From contig CM043945.1 in NCBI GenBank assembly GCA_014529385.2, forward strand, positions 93,262,112-93,326,111: a DNA stretch of 64,000 nt, read 5' to 3'. Shown here one piece after another: positions 39,601 through 46,579 of this stretch. The notes under the pieces are model-generated. The model was not told where the DNA came from and did not search any database. It saw only the letters and a list, made by a program, of their open reading frames with translations. Source of the DNA: Adiantum capillus-veneris. Its lineage: Eukaryota > Streptophyta > Polypodiopsida > Polypodiales > Pteridaceae. Both the position numbers and the translations under genes were made by a program. Position 1 is the stretch's first letter; every line of letters starts with the position of its first letter.

Positions 39601-42350
39601 TTCTGGGTTAAAGGTTTTAATTCTAACCCCTTGTCCTCTCAGTCAGTCCTTCTTGTTGGGCATGCCATGTCACAAACTTCGTGCCAAAATTCTTCTTTCC
39701 CGTAATGTGAACAATCCGGAAATGGAACTACGACAAAATGCTTGCCCATCTCATTTGCTTATCCAAGATCTGCTTGTGGGACAAGAAGTATCTCAAATTT
39801 TGATGATTAATAAACACTATGAAATCTGCTCGAAGTGAGTACTGCCTCCATTGAATGAGAGCGTGTATCATTGCTAACAGCTCCTTCTTGTAGACCTGTG
39901 CAACCCTCTCAGGTCTAGAGAACATTCCACTCTCATAAGCTATGACATGGCCCTCCTGCATTAAGACTGCTCCTAGACGGCTTCCACAAGCATCACAGTA
40001 AACCTCAAAACAAACTAGTCGTCAACTTCTCTTTGAGTGTATTGAACGTTGCAATTTCTAAGGGTCCCCAAGTGAACGGAACTCTTTTCTGAGTTAGTGT
40101 ATGCAAAGGCGAAGCAATCTCCGCAAACTTTCTAATGACTGCCTTTTATACGAGCACAAACCCAAATAGCTTAAACTTCATGCACATTCCTTAGTTCCGG
40201 ATGGTCTCTATCTCATCAGCTTGCTCCTTTGGTTCTTTCTTAGGACACTTTTCAAGAGTGTGCCCTTGTTCCCCACACATAACACTTGCCCTCTTTGGAG
40301 TATTCTGCACGCTGCTCTACTGTCAACGTTGGGCGGGTGTGTTTCTTCTGCTGTTTCTTGCCCTCTTCTTTTTCTCATGGGAACTCTTTCCTCGTTGAAA
40401 TGGACACTCGCTTGTCCGAGGGATAAGTCAAGGAGCTGGAGTCCATAGAGAACTGTCCTTGGCATGTTCCATGAGCTTCCGGATGCTTTGGGACTTTTGC
40501 TTTAAACAGTATCGTCAAATCACAGATGATGACACATGGCAACAGGCCTGTAAATTCCAGTGCGGTTTACGGAACGGCACAGTGCGCTGATGTTGCAGGT
40601 GATGTGGCACCGATTTTCAGTTGCTGGTCAGTTGCACCTCATCCCAAAAGCATCTGCTTGTGGCACATTGATACCATGTGCACGTGACAACTTGAAAGAA
40701 CAATTCAAAGAACACAAACTATGACGGGAGAGGAGTTTGTGCCCTTGGCTTCGCATTATCAATCAAAGGGCGTGCACATGCGGATACAAAAGCCTCAATG
40801 TAGAGGGATGCGACCCCGCTCACAGTAAAGAGTCTCAGATACAACTTGTGTGTTACAACTTGGCACATAAGCAACGCTTAAAGAAGCTCTGAAAAGTCCT
40901 ATAATTAAGTAAAACTACTCAATTAGCTGTAATATGTAGCTTTTTGATAAACTCACACCTTGCTCTTCACGTGGCTCATGTCATCAGGTGGCATGTGCTG
41001 CAGCACTTGCCACATTATTACCTTACCCCATCAACTTGCAACCACATCATCACCTTGTGACAGTCTTAGTTAGCAGGTAAATTTAACATTGTTGGTAGAA
41101 TATTTAATGTAATACAGTTCCTATCTTGAGGAGGGATTTGTACAGCTCAGCCCTACATGTTTTGTGGAATTTTTTTGCAGACTCCATCTGGAAGAAGTCT
41201 GTAGCCCATCCAAATCAACAGGTTTGCTTTCTGATTTACTTGTAGTCATGGAACATCAATAAAAGCTGTGTTTTCAAATAAGGTGTTATACACTTACTGT
41301 ATTCCTCGAGCTATGCATATGTAAAATGCGGAAATCTTGTTTTGCAAACAGGAATCAGGGCTGTCAGCATCTTCAGTAGCTTTTTCAAAAGGCATCAAGG
41401 AAGCTGATACAAGCAAACGTTCCCAAAACTGGACTAAGTTCGATTTTTCAGGATCAAGACAGAATATGGAGTCCTCTTTAAGCTTCATGGCGGATGGATA
41501 TGTAAATGAAGGGTCCTCAACAGGATTGAGTTCTTTTCAGCAAATGTTGAGTAGTGTGGACGTACCACTGAGTATTCCTAGACAAAAATCATGCTCTTGG
41601 AGGACTCGTGGTTTTTCTGAGCTTGGAGATTCACCACGTCCGAGAAGCTTAAGGTGGTCCAACATGGGCACCCCCACTAACCTATTTACAGACGGAGAGC
41701 AAGAAGACTTTAACGAACTCTACATAAGAAACACAGGAGCGATGCACAATCATGATGCCTCCACTCCACAAGTTGAAAGCCCTAAATGTGGACTGTGTAG
41801 CAAAGAAATCTCTCAGAAATCTTTCTGGAGTTTGTCGAGGGCTCTTGGCGGTAAGGAGTTGCCAGTGGTGGGCATTCTTGAATGCGGGCATGTGTACCAT
41901 GCTGAATGTCTTGATCAAGCTACTCCTGTAGCACAAGCACGTGATCCACCTTGTCCCAAATGTAAGGATGAGAAGAGTGCTCGAACCAAGGTACCAGAAG
42001 ACCTCGCCAGCAAATCAAGGATGAGAGAGTGCTCCCATGTCAAAGGCAAGATTTCTCGAGTGGGGGTCTCAGTAGAGGACTTAGATGATGCTGAACCAAG
42101 CAAAGTTGTGCAGCATCAGTGTGGCTTGACTGAGAGCTCCTTAAGGAAAGGAGTTTTTCATGTTCACAATGCCGACAAGGGCTTCTCAACGAGGTCTCTT
42201 CTGAGGAGACAGTTCTCTTTCAGAGGAAAAGGAAGTAAAGATGTAAACAGCAATGGCTTTGGATCTAAAAGGCCAGGATTTGCAGCAAGAGTCTCACCTG
42301 AAAACAGCACACGAGAGGATGATTCTTTTTTTGGGAAAAGAGTTCATTGA
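11997..42350 (+). CDS. RING-H2 finger protein, three exons, 28.8-kb intron 1
   Basis: I assemble a 474-residue protein from 11997-12381, 41181-41221 and 41352-42350. The exon 1-2 junction splits a codon after its first base and exon 2-3 joins in phase 0; all introns are GT-AG. The protein starts MGSVCC, a probable N-myristoylation (Gly2) and palmitoylation (Cys5, Cys6) signal, and has a Ser-rich disordered middle. A C3H2C3 RING lies at about residues 288-346: CGLC, then CGHVYHAEC, then CPKC. This architecture (acylated MGSVCC start, Ser-rich body, late RING, basic tail) matches a plant RING/U-box family known from Arabidopsis. The likely role is a membrane-associated E3 ubiquitin ligase; the substrate is unknown. 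No stop or frameshift is seen. The exon structure is inferred without transcript data. Confidence 0.85.
12382..15228. other. Left flank of intron 1, mostly unassigned
   Basis: AT-rich sequence with no coding region I can support. It holds a roughly 85-bp-spaced tandem duplication near 13187-13324 and a tRNA-like half at about 13101-13150 on the minus strand. From about 14640 to 15228, compositional changes suggest an unidentified repeat, into which element B is inserted. Confidence 0.5.
13187..13324 (+). repeat. Tandem duplication, about 85-bp period
   Basis: TTGGTTTTGTAGAGTA, then a TTCAAAGCATGAATGACCTC-like block, then TACAAACCTGCA, occurs at about 13189-13241 and again at about 13274-13324 with a few substitutions. 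Confidence 0.75.
15229..15894 (-). repeat. 3' LTR of element B (left copy)
   Basis: On the minus strand it starts TGTCACAAAGTGATGACG and ends ATTACA. It holds degenerate plant-telomere-like TTAGGGTTAGGG units near 15772-15865 and a (CT)n tract at 15586-15629. A purine run rich in G (complement of 15895-15907) lies just before it on the minus strand as the polypurine tract. Confidence 0.92.
15586..15629 (+). repeat. (CT)22 microsatellite in left LTR of B
   Basis: 44 bases of pure CT. The matching tract in the other LTR (23445-23532) is 88 bases, exactly twice as long. Confidence 0.97.
15895..16470 (-). other. 3' non-coding segment of element B
   Basis: Lies between the chromodomain end and the LTR. 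No open frame is recognisable; part of the sequence resembles gypsy 3' untranslated DNA. Confidence 0.55.
16471..16847 (-). pseudogene. Integrase C-terminus and chromodomain of element B
   Basis: Reads on the minus strand with a YEPFQI integrase C-terminal motif, an acidic linker, then [12 protein letters not shown] followed by AKWMEEEDL, a chromodomain. It ends with a stop at 16471. Its upstream junction at about 16847 meets a D-family LTR, so the residues joining it to the integrase core are missing. Confidence 0.85.
16848..18281 (+). repeat. D-family LTR inserted in integrase of element B
   Basis: Begins TGTCACGCGACACATCC, like the solo LTR at 32173, and follows it through the AGCGTTTT-rich part to GAGCACTCATCT. 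It stops about 45-50 bases short of the full LTR end and runs into integrase coding at about 18282. The integrase loses roughly its final third of the core, so insertion was joined or followed by deletion. No matching target-site duplication was found. Confidence 0.85.
17025..17592 (+). repeat. 284-bp tandem duplication inside the D-family LTR
   Basis: GACCATCAGATTCCAGTCA starts at 17025 and again at 17309. Both copies run through a TATATAAG box (about 17163 and 17447) to the CTAGCTTCATCCCTAGCG stretch, so the probable LTR promoter is present twice. Confidence 0.9.
18282..19242 (-). pseudogene. RNase H and integrase core of element B
   Basis: On the minus strand, RNase H runs from the MITE boundary to about 18880 ([13 protein letters not shown], then [12 protein letters not shown]). 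The integrase zinc region follows ([10 protein letters not shown], then CVVCQK) and then a damaged core with [11 protein letters not shown] and LQTDGQSEM, where it is cut by the D-family LTR. Frameshifts fall near 18550 and 18360. Confidence 0.87.
19243..19594. mobile_element. Mutator-like MITE, 352 bp, GTAC-rich
   Basis: Interrupts the RNase H reading frame of element B. Ends are AAGGTGGAA and TTCCACCTT, a 9-bp terminal inverted repeat. ATATACTTC flanks it on both sides (19234-19242 and, after one extra G, 19596-19604), and the uninterrupted RNase H codons would contain it once. Nine-base duplications are typical of Mutator-like elements. Both subterminal regions are built of GTACGTACC-type motifs. 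No ORF, so it is non-autonomous. Confidence 0.8.
19595..20371 (-). pseudogene. Reverse transcriptase of element B
   Basis: The minus strand reads [37 protein letters not shown] and [10 protein letters not shown], then a frameshift near 20065, then [12 protein letters not shown] with catalytic [10 protein letters not shown] near 19940-19975. It continues through a thumb and connection region ([12 protein letters not shown]) to FEVY, where the MITE breaks it. Confidence 0.9.
20372..22612 (-). pseudogene. gag and protease region of element B
   Basis: Gag starts with ATG at 22612, ATGGCC directly following the primer-binding site. The N-terminal part runs to about 21932 and has Lys-rich and Ser/Asp-rich low-complexity stretches. 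The gag core follows in other frames ([11 protein letters not shown] near 21590-21625), and a zinc knuckle start CFGCGG lies near 21090. From 20372 to about 21060 a protease would be expected but no clear DSG motif is readable. Several frameshifts make it inactive. Confidence 0.8.
22287..23238 (-). repeat. 476-bp tandem duplication across the LTR/gag junction of B
   Basis: The block from GGGTTTCAGGGG to GCGCCCCTTTCGG occurs at 22287-22762 and again at 22763-23238, nearly identical. Each copy contains an LTR end, a primer-binding site and the gag start, so two gag start regions are read on the minus strand (22612 and about 23087). Confidence 0.92.
22613..22625 (-). other. Primer-binding site of element B (inner copy)
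   Basis: The minus strand reads TGGTATCAAAGC next to the LTR end; the gag ATG follows at once. The duplicate lies at about 23088-23099, next to the complete LTR. Confidence 0.8.
23101..23756 (-). repeat. 5' LTR of element B (right copy)
   Basis: On the minus strand it begins TGTCACAAAG and ends TGATACA, followed by A and the primer-binding site. Aligned to 15229-15894 it has scattered substitutions and a longer (CT)n tract. Confidence 0.92.
23445..23532 (+). repeat. (CT)44 microsatellite in right LTR of B
   Basis: 88 bases of pure CT repeat, giving spurious Arg-Glu frames on the minus strand. Confidence 0.97.
23762..25582. other. LTR-like debris between elements B and F
   Basis: No clear gene. 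About 24490-25020 contains a GCCCCAAA..TTGGCGCCCC box followed by GGTATTTCTTTAT, shared with the LTRs of B (15350, 23215) and with 39188, and a TTATAAATAGG TATA-like box near 24924, so it looks like a degraded gypsy LTR. A GGGCTGCCCACTTA...CGGCCGG block near 24430-24460 resembles 31235-31280 in element F. From 25060 to 25582 I recognise nothing. Confidence 0.5.
24104..24247 (+). CDS. Short membrane-like ORF or captured exon (47 aa)
   Basis: ATG at 24104 begins [11 protein letters not shown] and ends LALAFFLGM before TGA. Two hydrophobic stretches flank a short polar loop with one Cys. A GTATGT donor-like site overlaps the end (CTTG|GTATGTGAGC), so this could be an exon carried by a transposon. 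I do not recognise the family; a distant likeness to CASP-like membrane proteins is only an impression. Confidence 0.2.
   Translation: MELAYMVLASSAGTLGVAMDITGGVDFMAEICSNPSSLLALAFFLGM
25583..26014 (-). repeat. 3' LTR of element F (left copy)
   Basis: Minus strand: TGTCACGATTGTGACTTG to GAATCCTTACA. Preceded by a purine run AAATGGGAGGGAA (complement of 26015-26027), the polypurine tract. Several GTGAAGAG/GCGAAGAG short repeats occur across its middle. Confidence 0.95.
26045..27427 (-). CDS. Element F integrase with chromodomain
   Basis: A 460-codon open frame. The zinc region has H37, H44, C74 and C77. The catalytic core has D107 (SMDFITTLP), D168 (VSDRDPKF) and E204 (NGQTERVN), a D,D35E spacing, all residues present. 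The integrase C-terminal GPFKIIKKY motif follows, and a chromodomain lies at about residues 400-455 ([17 protein letters not shown]). The enzyme would join element DNA to host DNA in the nucleus. The first Met is just an in-frame one: the real polyprotein enters from the previous frame by a one-base slip near 27425. Confidence 0.92.
   Translation of the reverse strand: MNMFAAYTIVNDLLYYIDRICVPHNTPLRKILIQERHEVPFAAHPGINKTYRFLSTTYFWPQMQQDVIKFVKACHSCQTMKASRQLPQGLLHPLPVPQERWESVSMDFITTLPRSQKSNAQILVVVDRFSKMTHFIPCKKAVSTPDVAQLFVQHIFRLHGLPKSIVSDRDPKFTGHFWTSLFKSLGTNLLFSSAYHPQTNGQTERVNQILKEMLRHYIQIRLGSWEEYLPLVEFPYNNSIHSVTRVTPFQAAYGHTPLIPTNFVLQHKVALADQLVQEMQDVLIQVHDKLVHVQQKYQKQANKHRRHADFQEGDLVLLYVAPRRYKTVKSVFPKLRPRFYGPFKIIKKYSVVSYKLELPLSWGKLHPTFHISWLKQYIQGDSPIPDLSSYVPEIEDEHIILVPEKILDVRQKETRRKITTEFLVKWMDLDESDSTWQTDEDMQQYPNLLQEFFEKRKTFI
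27424..28410 (-). pseudogene. Element F RT palm/thumb and RNase H, frameshifted
   Basis: Three overlapping minus-strand frames continue the polyprotein. 28024-28356 has the RT catalytic motif as [10 protein letters not shown], with Asn where the second Asp is usual. 27897-28274 has [12 protein letters not shown]. 27424-27900 is RNase [26 protein letters not shown], then [11 protein letters not shown]. Single-base slips near 28385, 28185 and 27900 separate them. Confidence 0.88.
28411..30423 (-). CDS. Element F gag, protease and N-terminal RT
   Basis: A 670-codon open frame from ATG at 30423. Gag core FLWWRRRI lies near residue 40; the short run before it suggests an in-frame deletion of the gag N-terminus. 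A Ser/Gln/Arg-rich segment leads to a zinc knuckle [13 protein letters not shown] (about 29615-29655). Protease [12 protein letters not shown] lies near 29340-29370 with the active DSG intact. RT begins near 28760 ([25 protein letters not shown]) and the frame is lost near 28475 by a small deletion. Gag and pol share one frame here, as in many plant chromoviruses. Confidence 0.92.
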   Translation of the reverse strand: MSETGSAAPNDPIAILREQMPVLQEALSTGLLKDTAFLWWRRRIKNGKITAAWDKFRRVLCKAFEPANADFHARSSLRRLSQTCSLAAYISEFQKLTLEIETLSPSDKLHSFIDGLEPSLRDDVHKFNPATLDATIAYVERLGDNRRPLRSFLPGDRVFNSASSSQRNYQGQGGQNQHSFSGAHSSRQSSAGQTSFRPQSSGQAATSRASSSANNQNRRNNRPNHRRNGRRDFQPNMSSRQQSSSSAPSTSNSNRTGLCTICHGDHTWYECPKKPNPSNPRQNSHMETTVAEPIHSQPPVPDKGKQAARCVRVSKVVSALMMNARNHVTAPVDLSNQVLSLLGFVGKQPINVLVDSGCSTNFVSTSLITKLRLQTQPSEAAYQVELADGSFLECNQRIEKLDFQIHDYQDQLGFSVMPLSHYDLILGQSWLFQYDPIINFRDHSIRLFHKQQEIELRGLFSAKPIILVSALQVKRLVRKRDCATALIMLRDVKPGAEEAEVKSSSNIAYLQQPFFQPHLDLFPDELPTTLPPRRPVDHPIDLIPGQPPPIRALYRVSYSESQEIQRQLEDLLDKGHIRPSKSPFGAPVLLVKKKDGSMRLCIDYRALNKLTIKNKFPLPRIDELFDQLLGAKIYSKIDLKSGYHQIRIRIGDELCAQSMVTMNFSYYHSG
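30433..31075 (-). pseudogene. Extra ORF upstream of gag in element F, unknown function
   Basis: ATG at 31075 opens a frame beginning [18 protein letters not shown], acidic and proline-rich. The frame slips near 30950 and again near 30850. The C-terminal part, 30433-30840, contains [19 protein letters not shown] and an acidic [10 protein letters not shown] tail. The stop ends 9 bases before the gag ATG. I recognise no family. Its position on the gag strand and its tight spacing to gag suggest an element-encoded accessory protein, or a split-off gag N-terminus. Confidence 0.6.
31076..31720 (-). other. 5' untranslated region of element F
   Basis: No convincing frame. It includes a T-rich run and a GGGCTGCCC...CGGCCGG segment near 31235-31280 resembling 24430-24460. 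Confidence 0.55.
31721..31731 (-). other. Primer-binding site of element F
   Basis: Minus strand TGGTCTCAGAG one base after the LTR, one mismatch from the initiator-Met tRNA complement TGGTATCAGAG. Confidence 0.8.
31733..32162 (-). repeat. 5' LTR of element F (right copy)
   Basis: 430 bases, almost identical to 25583-26014; ends TGT...ACA on the minus strand. Confidence 0.95.
32173..33410 (+). mobile_element. Solo LTR of D family, TGTAC target-site duplication
   Basis: Starts TGTCACGTGACACATC, ends GCACCTAACA, and is flanked by TGTAC at 32168-32172 and 33411-33415. It lacks any internal domain, so LTR-LTR recombination removed the body. Relatives lie at 16848-18281, 34357 onward and 35489-36664. 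It is rich in repeated AGCGTTTT and CAGATTTCAGCCC motifs. It begins only 10 bases from the end of element F. Confidence 0.92.
33573..33606 (+). repeat. (GA)17 microsatellite
   Basis: 34 bases of pure GA. Confidence 0.97.
33809..33881 (+). repeat. Two-unit repeat, 40-bp period
   Basis: CTTGTTGGAAGCTCTCAC followed by AGG and AGAGTATCTT occurs at 33809 and 33849. Confidence 0.85.
34818..35460 (+). pseudogene. Integrase C-terminus and chromodomain, D family
   Basis: Reads [10 protein letters not shown]-like sequence, then [19 protein letters not shown] in an open stretch 34896-35138, then frameshifted [13 protein letters not shown] and, after a TAG at about 35346, a chromodomain tail ([20 protein letters not shown]). 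It is the only coding sequence left in this copy. Confidence 0.83.
35476..35488 (+). other. Polypurine tract, D family
   Basis: AAAAAGGAGGGGA directly before the TGCCACGTGCACATC start of the 3' LTR. Confidence 0.85.
35489..36664 (+). repeat. 3' LTR of the D-family derivative
   Basis: TGCCACG to GCACCTCACA, 1,176 bases, similar along its length to the solo LTR at 32173-33410. TATAAAAG near 35791 is the likely promoter box. Confidence 0.88.
36665..38271. other. Unassigned spacer with possible gag scrap
   Basis: Mostly AT-rich; no open frame longer than a few dozen codons except the minus-strand gag-like scrap at 37837-38230. Blocks such as TAGGGCCTTATAAAAAG near 37018 could be LTR promoter remnants. 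Confidence 0.4.
37837..38230 (-). pseudogene. Possible gypsy gag fragment
   Basis: The minus-strand frame contains [20 protein letters not shown], close to the phrase with which retrotransposon gag domains end (a Lys/Phe-rich stretch before GL.PE..). Preceding codons give DWDRFAANR-like sequence. Too short for assignment to any element here. Confidence 0.4.
38272..39165 (+). pseudogene. LINE ORF2 3' end (RT tail and zinc knuckle)
   Basis: The frame 38274-38651 reads [18 protein letters not shown], the post-catalytic part of a non-LTR reverse transcriptase, then TGA. Coding likeness goes on to about 39110 ([14 protein letters not shown]), and after a frameshift a [17 protein letters not shown] knuckle is read at about 39094-39144. 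The catalytic part is absent, the usual 5' truncation of LINEs. I cannot identify a poly-A tail or target-site duplication. Confidence 0.75.
39170..40676 (-). pseudogene. Rearranged gypsy remnant (element E)
   Basis: From the right: gag zinc knuckle and flank at about 40208-40330 and gag core to about 40500; RT end and RNase H at about 39730-40100 ([28 protein letters not shown]); and LTR-like sequence at about 39180-39690 with the GGCCCCAAAGACT box. RT proper and integrase are missing. A block GCACCTCATCCCAAAAGCATC occurs at 39369 and 40634, so the interior has been reshuffled. A primer-binding-site complement TTGATACCA lies at 40668-40676. Confidence 0.72.
40677..41062 (-). repeat. Probable 5' LTR of element E
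   Basis: On the minus strand it runs from TGTCACAAGGTGATGATG to GTGCACA, with the primer-binding site TGGTATCAA just after it. No good second copy is visible, since the sequence at 39180-39690 does not match along its length. Confidence 0.65.
41181..41221 (+). CDS. Exon 2 of the RING-H2 gene (41-bp microexon)
   Basis: Between TTTTTTGCAG and AACAG|GTTTGC. With the last base of exon 1 it encodes 14 residues, [14 protein letters not shown], with no stop, and restores phase 0 for exon 3. The phase agreement on both sides is the main support. Confidence 0.72.
41222..41351 (+). other. Intron 2 (130 bp)
   Basis: GTTTGC donor and TTGCAAACAG acceptor. A normal short plant intron, T-rich. Confidence 0.75.
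41352..42350 (+). CDS. Exon 3 of the RING-H2 gene, carries the RING
   Basis: 332 codons plus TGA, starting [14 protein letters not shown]. Ser-rich first half, then the RING at 41787-41963: Cys pair [13 protein letters not shown] giving Cys-His-His-Cys, and CPKC. The Lys/Arg-rich tail ([12 protein letters not shown], then FFGKRVH at the end) resembles the family's basic C-terminus. Confidence 0.92.
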   Translation, partial: ESGLSASSVAFSKGIKEADTSKRSQNWTKFDFSGSRQNMESSLSFMADGYVNEGSSTGLSSFQQMLSSVDVPLSIPRQKSCSWRTRGFSELGDSPRPRSLRWSNMGTPTNLFTDGEQEDFNELYIRNTGAMHNHDASTPQVESPKCGLCSKEISQKSFWSLSRALGGKELPVVGILECGHVYHAECLDQATPVAQARDPPCPKCKDEKSARTKVPEDLASKSRMRECSHVKGKISRVGVSVEDLDDAEPSKVVQHQCGLTESSLRKGVFHVHNADKGFSTRSLLRRQFSFRGKGSKDVNSNGFGSKRPGFAARVSPENSTREDDSFFGKRVH

Positions 42351-45300
42351 TTAATCTGAGGTCTGGACAGCTCCGATCTCTCAGGGCCTTGCAGGTATAA
42401 GCTGTGCAATCTCATCAATTTGGTGTAACTTAGTCAAATGTTGGTCTTTATTGGGGAGGCCTCCTTGCTGTATTAAGTCGGAGTTCTTGGTTGCCTTCAC
42501 TTGCCTATGTTGACGGTCAATATGCAACCGGGTCGGCGGGTATGTATCATCAAATTGACCCTGATATATGGGTGTGAAGGTTATATTGGTTTTTCAGAGG
42601 GCTTAGATGCACTCCATTATGTAATCCACAGGAAGCAAATGATCTAATTAAAGTGGATCTCAAGGCTTATCTCTGCAATTGTAGACAAGATTTTTTCATC
42701 TTGAAACTTGTGTGAAGGGTGGATGGTTTCAGGTTGGAGCAATGGAATTTGTAGGATGCCAGTTTTTGATGTTGGAGCTTGTGTGTAGGACTTGACTTGA
42801 ATTTGGGACTTTTCATGTTTGTCGACTTGTTTTCTTATGATGTAAGTGGGCAGTGATTTTGGTGCGGACCCAGATGGACCTGAGTTGGCAAGAGGGCTCA
42901 TCTTGTGGATTTGAATACACAATTTGTTCTGAGTTGGGGTCTGTTGTGATATTTTTCGAGCAAGAACTTTTCTATGGCCAAGGTTCTGCAGGTTTTCAAG
43001 CTGATCTAAAAAAAAGACCAAAATAGTATGAAGCGAAACTAATACAACATGCTTGTTTAAGAGCTCTTCTTGAGTAGTCAGAGAGGTCTTTTTTGTTCGT
43101 CCTCATTGCATTTCTGCCATGAGGAACATGATTAGTAGGTGTCATTTTGGATGATAGTGTCACACACCATTTACATTGTGGCCATCTAGTTTTTTGAATC
43201 ACATGCCTTATCACATGATTTATGCTCTTCTTCATCCGACATAAGAAAGTGACCATCACATAATAATATAATGTATACGATGTTTGTTGAGAACCACAAC
43301 CAATATTGTTAAGCAAAGGTCCATTCAATTTACTATCATGAAAGATTACCAATAGTCATCTTGGCATTGTCCTAGACTGCACACTCCATATTCTCCATCA
43401 AGATCATCTTGGACATCAACACAAATAGGGAGATTGATCTTTAGACTTATTGGAAACATTTATATGTAAACTTTGGAGATCATAGAAAGGAGATTATTTT
43501 TCTATACATATTGTAATGATTGTTGAATAGTGGTAAAAACTTTCCTTACATGGTAACATCTCTACAAACACCACGTCCAAATTGATGATCACATGCATAG
43601 TTTGAGGATGGTACAAGTTTCACACTTTATCATCAAACTTTTTTAGTTGTTCTATGACAAAAAAACATTAGAAAAACAATCAAACACATGTGAGTGAGCA
43701 AATGAGGCTTCTTAGTATGACACGACTTGTGTGGAGTAACATATGGCAATGTCTTAGTGGATCCCCTTTCTGGCGAATAGGTGAAATTGTCAATAAGCTC
43801 AAGCCAAAAAAGCAAGAGGCAAAGCTCGACTCTTGATTGTGCATCTTACAATCTCCATGAGATACTTCCTTTTACTATTAGCTACACCGCTTTCTTAAGG
43901 ATTACAAGGCATTATATCTTGGGACTTTCTTCCCTATTATTCCAAGATCATTTATCTTCCTAGAGCATATACTCCACCCGTTACACCTCGATATATTTTT
44001 AGCTATAGCGAGCAACTATTCGAAACACTTTACACCTTAATATATCTTCAACGATGCCGACAAATTGTTTGAAGCAACAAAATATTTAGGACTAAACCTA
44101 TAACATATCTCACCATCAAAGATACTTGTGTGCAAGAATAACCATCATTGAAAGACAATGTACATTTAATTTTCAAAGATTGTATTTTTAGAAGCCTCAA
44201 TCTTGACAATCTCAAACAAAGAAGCACGGTGTTTCTACCAACCTAAATATACATGCGTTAAAGGTGCCCGAATTGGAGGCAACATTGAACAAAATACCAA
44301 ATCAAGAATTTGCAAATATAGCAAACTTGAAAGTTTCAAGTAACTTTCATGGGAAATTTTTGGCAAATTTGTTGTTGCAAATGCTACATCTTTCATTCAT
44401 TTCACACATTCAATCTGTAGAACTCATGGCATAAACATCAATATTTCACAATTGTATTATGATGACAACAATTTTACTATAGGGTTAGAGTCGGTGAATG
44501 TATATTTTTTAGGCATACTTGTAATAGCCTTGCCAACTTGGCTAATGTAGGAACTCTTTTTTATCCCATACACATACAAGGTATTGAAGATGTAGGTGGA
44601 GGTTGGGAATTAATTATGTGGAATTGTTGGCATATTCAACAATATTCCTTGTAATGGCATGCTCAAAAAAAGCATATCATGCTAAAAAGTTCATGCCCAG
44701 TGGTATTCCTATGTATTCTACATGAAAATATAGCTAACATGAAAATTCTAGGGAAAGAAGGGATAAAATCACTTCCATTTCCAGTTTTGGTACTACATTA
44801 GACAAACTGTAGTCAAAGGAGAAGATTCATATGCGACATTAGACAAACTGTAGTCAAAGGAGAAGATTTCAGCATGTCTTTCCTATGTCTTTTTTGACTC
44901 TATTGCTAGCCTAAGGAAATCCTTAATAACGTGAGCAACGAGAAGGAATTGCAACACCCATATTTTTTGTTTTTTTTTTCCCTCAACCTTCCTTATACTC
45001 ACATGCCATCAATTTGAAATCGATTGCAATTACACTCCTTTGTAGGTATGCTTTGGTCCTCATCACCCTTCTTGCATGCCTTGCCAAATGAAAAGACCTA
45101 TATAGGCTTTGTCTTGCAAGATGCAATAAAATACTGGTCAACAATACACACTTGACATGTATTACCAAGGTTGACCTTAAAAAACGAAAACATTAATTCA
45201 AAAACAGCACAAGCAAGTAACAACATACTCATTATTTACAATACAACCTTGCCACTTTGTTCTCTCTTACAAGAATGAAGGGGTGGAATGATATATTTTT

Positions 45301-46579
45301 AAAGAAGTTGCAAGTAGGCTGTGCCAATAAGAGCATATGCTTGCATTCCTCTACCATCCCAACAAAAGTACTTAATATGATGCGAAGGCTTTGTATGCCT
45401 CAGTCTTAAACTACTTGGAAGAGATAACTTGAGAGCTCTCTACCATAAGAGCACTAGCATAATCTCTCCACCCAACCATAGCAGTCCCCTTTATATAGAC
45501 CTGGCTAGCCACTCTTGGCCGCAAACAATGGTAGAGCATGCTCAGCTATACACACCTTTGTGGCCATTTCGGGTTGTTTCTCAAAAATTGTGTGGTCTCC
45601 ACTGCTAAACCATGGCACTCATGGTGTTCTCTACACAACCTATGCATGTTTACCATATGTGCTCCATGGATCTGCTTCTATAAATGACAAACATGATACC
45701 AGGTGCTTCAACTAACATTGCATCGATCAAAATTTGTAGTTCTCAACAATTGTAACATTGTCTGTTGTACTTAGTCTAGTAGCATCAAGAGATTCTATCC
45801 AAGACCTAAGTCAAATATATTATCATGCACACTGCTCCATCAGACCTTTGCAGTTGGGAAATGATGCACAAGTCTACGAAAAAACCTTTGTTCCCATTAG
45901 AAAATACACATACACCATTTTTTCTTTTCCTATACACCACTATGTACACTGAAATGGGTCGAATGGAAGAAAGAACATAGAGTAAGAGGAATTGGATTCA
46001 ATGTCTTTTTGTAGATATTAGAAAATTCTTATGCAAAAGAAGATATTGTACAACACTAAAAAGTTTTACAAACAATTTGGATATGCTCACAAAGGTATTC
46101 AAATACCTTTGAAGAGAGTATGTTGATTTAAGGAGCAAATTTATGGAGAGACTACATGGCCAACGATGATACCAAGTCAAAGGTATGGGTTTCTAGGATT
46201 TGGTTAGATGCATTTGTTAATACGCAAATTTGCTATAAGGTCAACATTGATATAAGAAGCTAAGAAGATCAATTACTTCTTCAAAGTGAAGAACTTACTC
46301 AACTTAATCATCATTTCCAAACCTTGACTTTATTTTCTCTATATTGAGGTGCCAAACCCTTCACAAATCCAAAGTGCAACGGTTCTTAGATGTGAGTAAT
46401 GCCTTTTCTTTGTTGGAGACATTTTTTCCACCAATTTTGCTTCATTTAATTTGGACAAGAGGGTGTAATGGTTGTTACTGTGGAAGAAGTGTCCTACACA
46501 CGTGACACAACACCAAATTTCCTTTTTGTGGACAAGCTTTTTTAACGATTTCTCTTGGTTTGTTTTTGAGAGGATGGTG
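42351..46579. other. 3' flank, AT-rich, unassigned
   Basis: Begins with the probable 3' untranslated region of the RING-H2 gene. I see no poly-A signal that I would defend. Frames on the minus strand at 42644-43021 (125 codons) and 42996-43352 (118 codons) match no family known to me and may be chance or very old transposon. Confidence 0.4.

Larger units (their letters stand above)
12382..41180 (+). other. Intron 1 (28,799 bp), filled with transposons
   Basis: Donor GGTGAGC at 12381-12387; acceptor TTTTTTGCAG at 41171-41180. It contains gypsy elements B, F, the D-family copies and E, a LINE fragment and small elements. Apart from the flanks (12382 to about 15228, and 41063-41180) nearly all of it is attributable to mobile DNA. 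Confidence 0.82.

Noticed and set aside
42644-43352. Two minus-strand frames of about 120 codons downstream of the RING-H2 gene
   Set aside because: No motif, no splice partner and AT-rich surroundings; could be chance or ancient transposon.
44983-45168. Copia-like integrase scrap on the minus strand
   Set aside because: A few Cys residues only; no HARFGH, D or E motifs.
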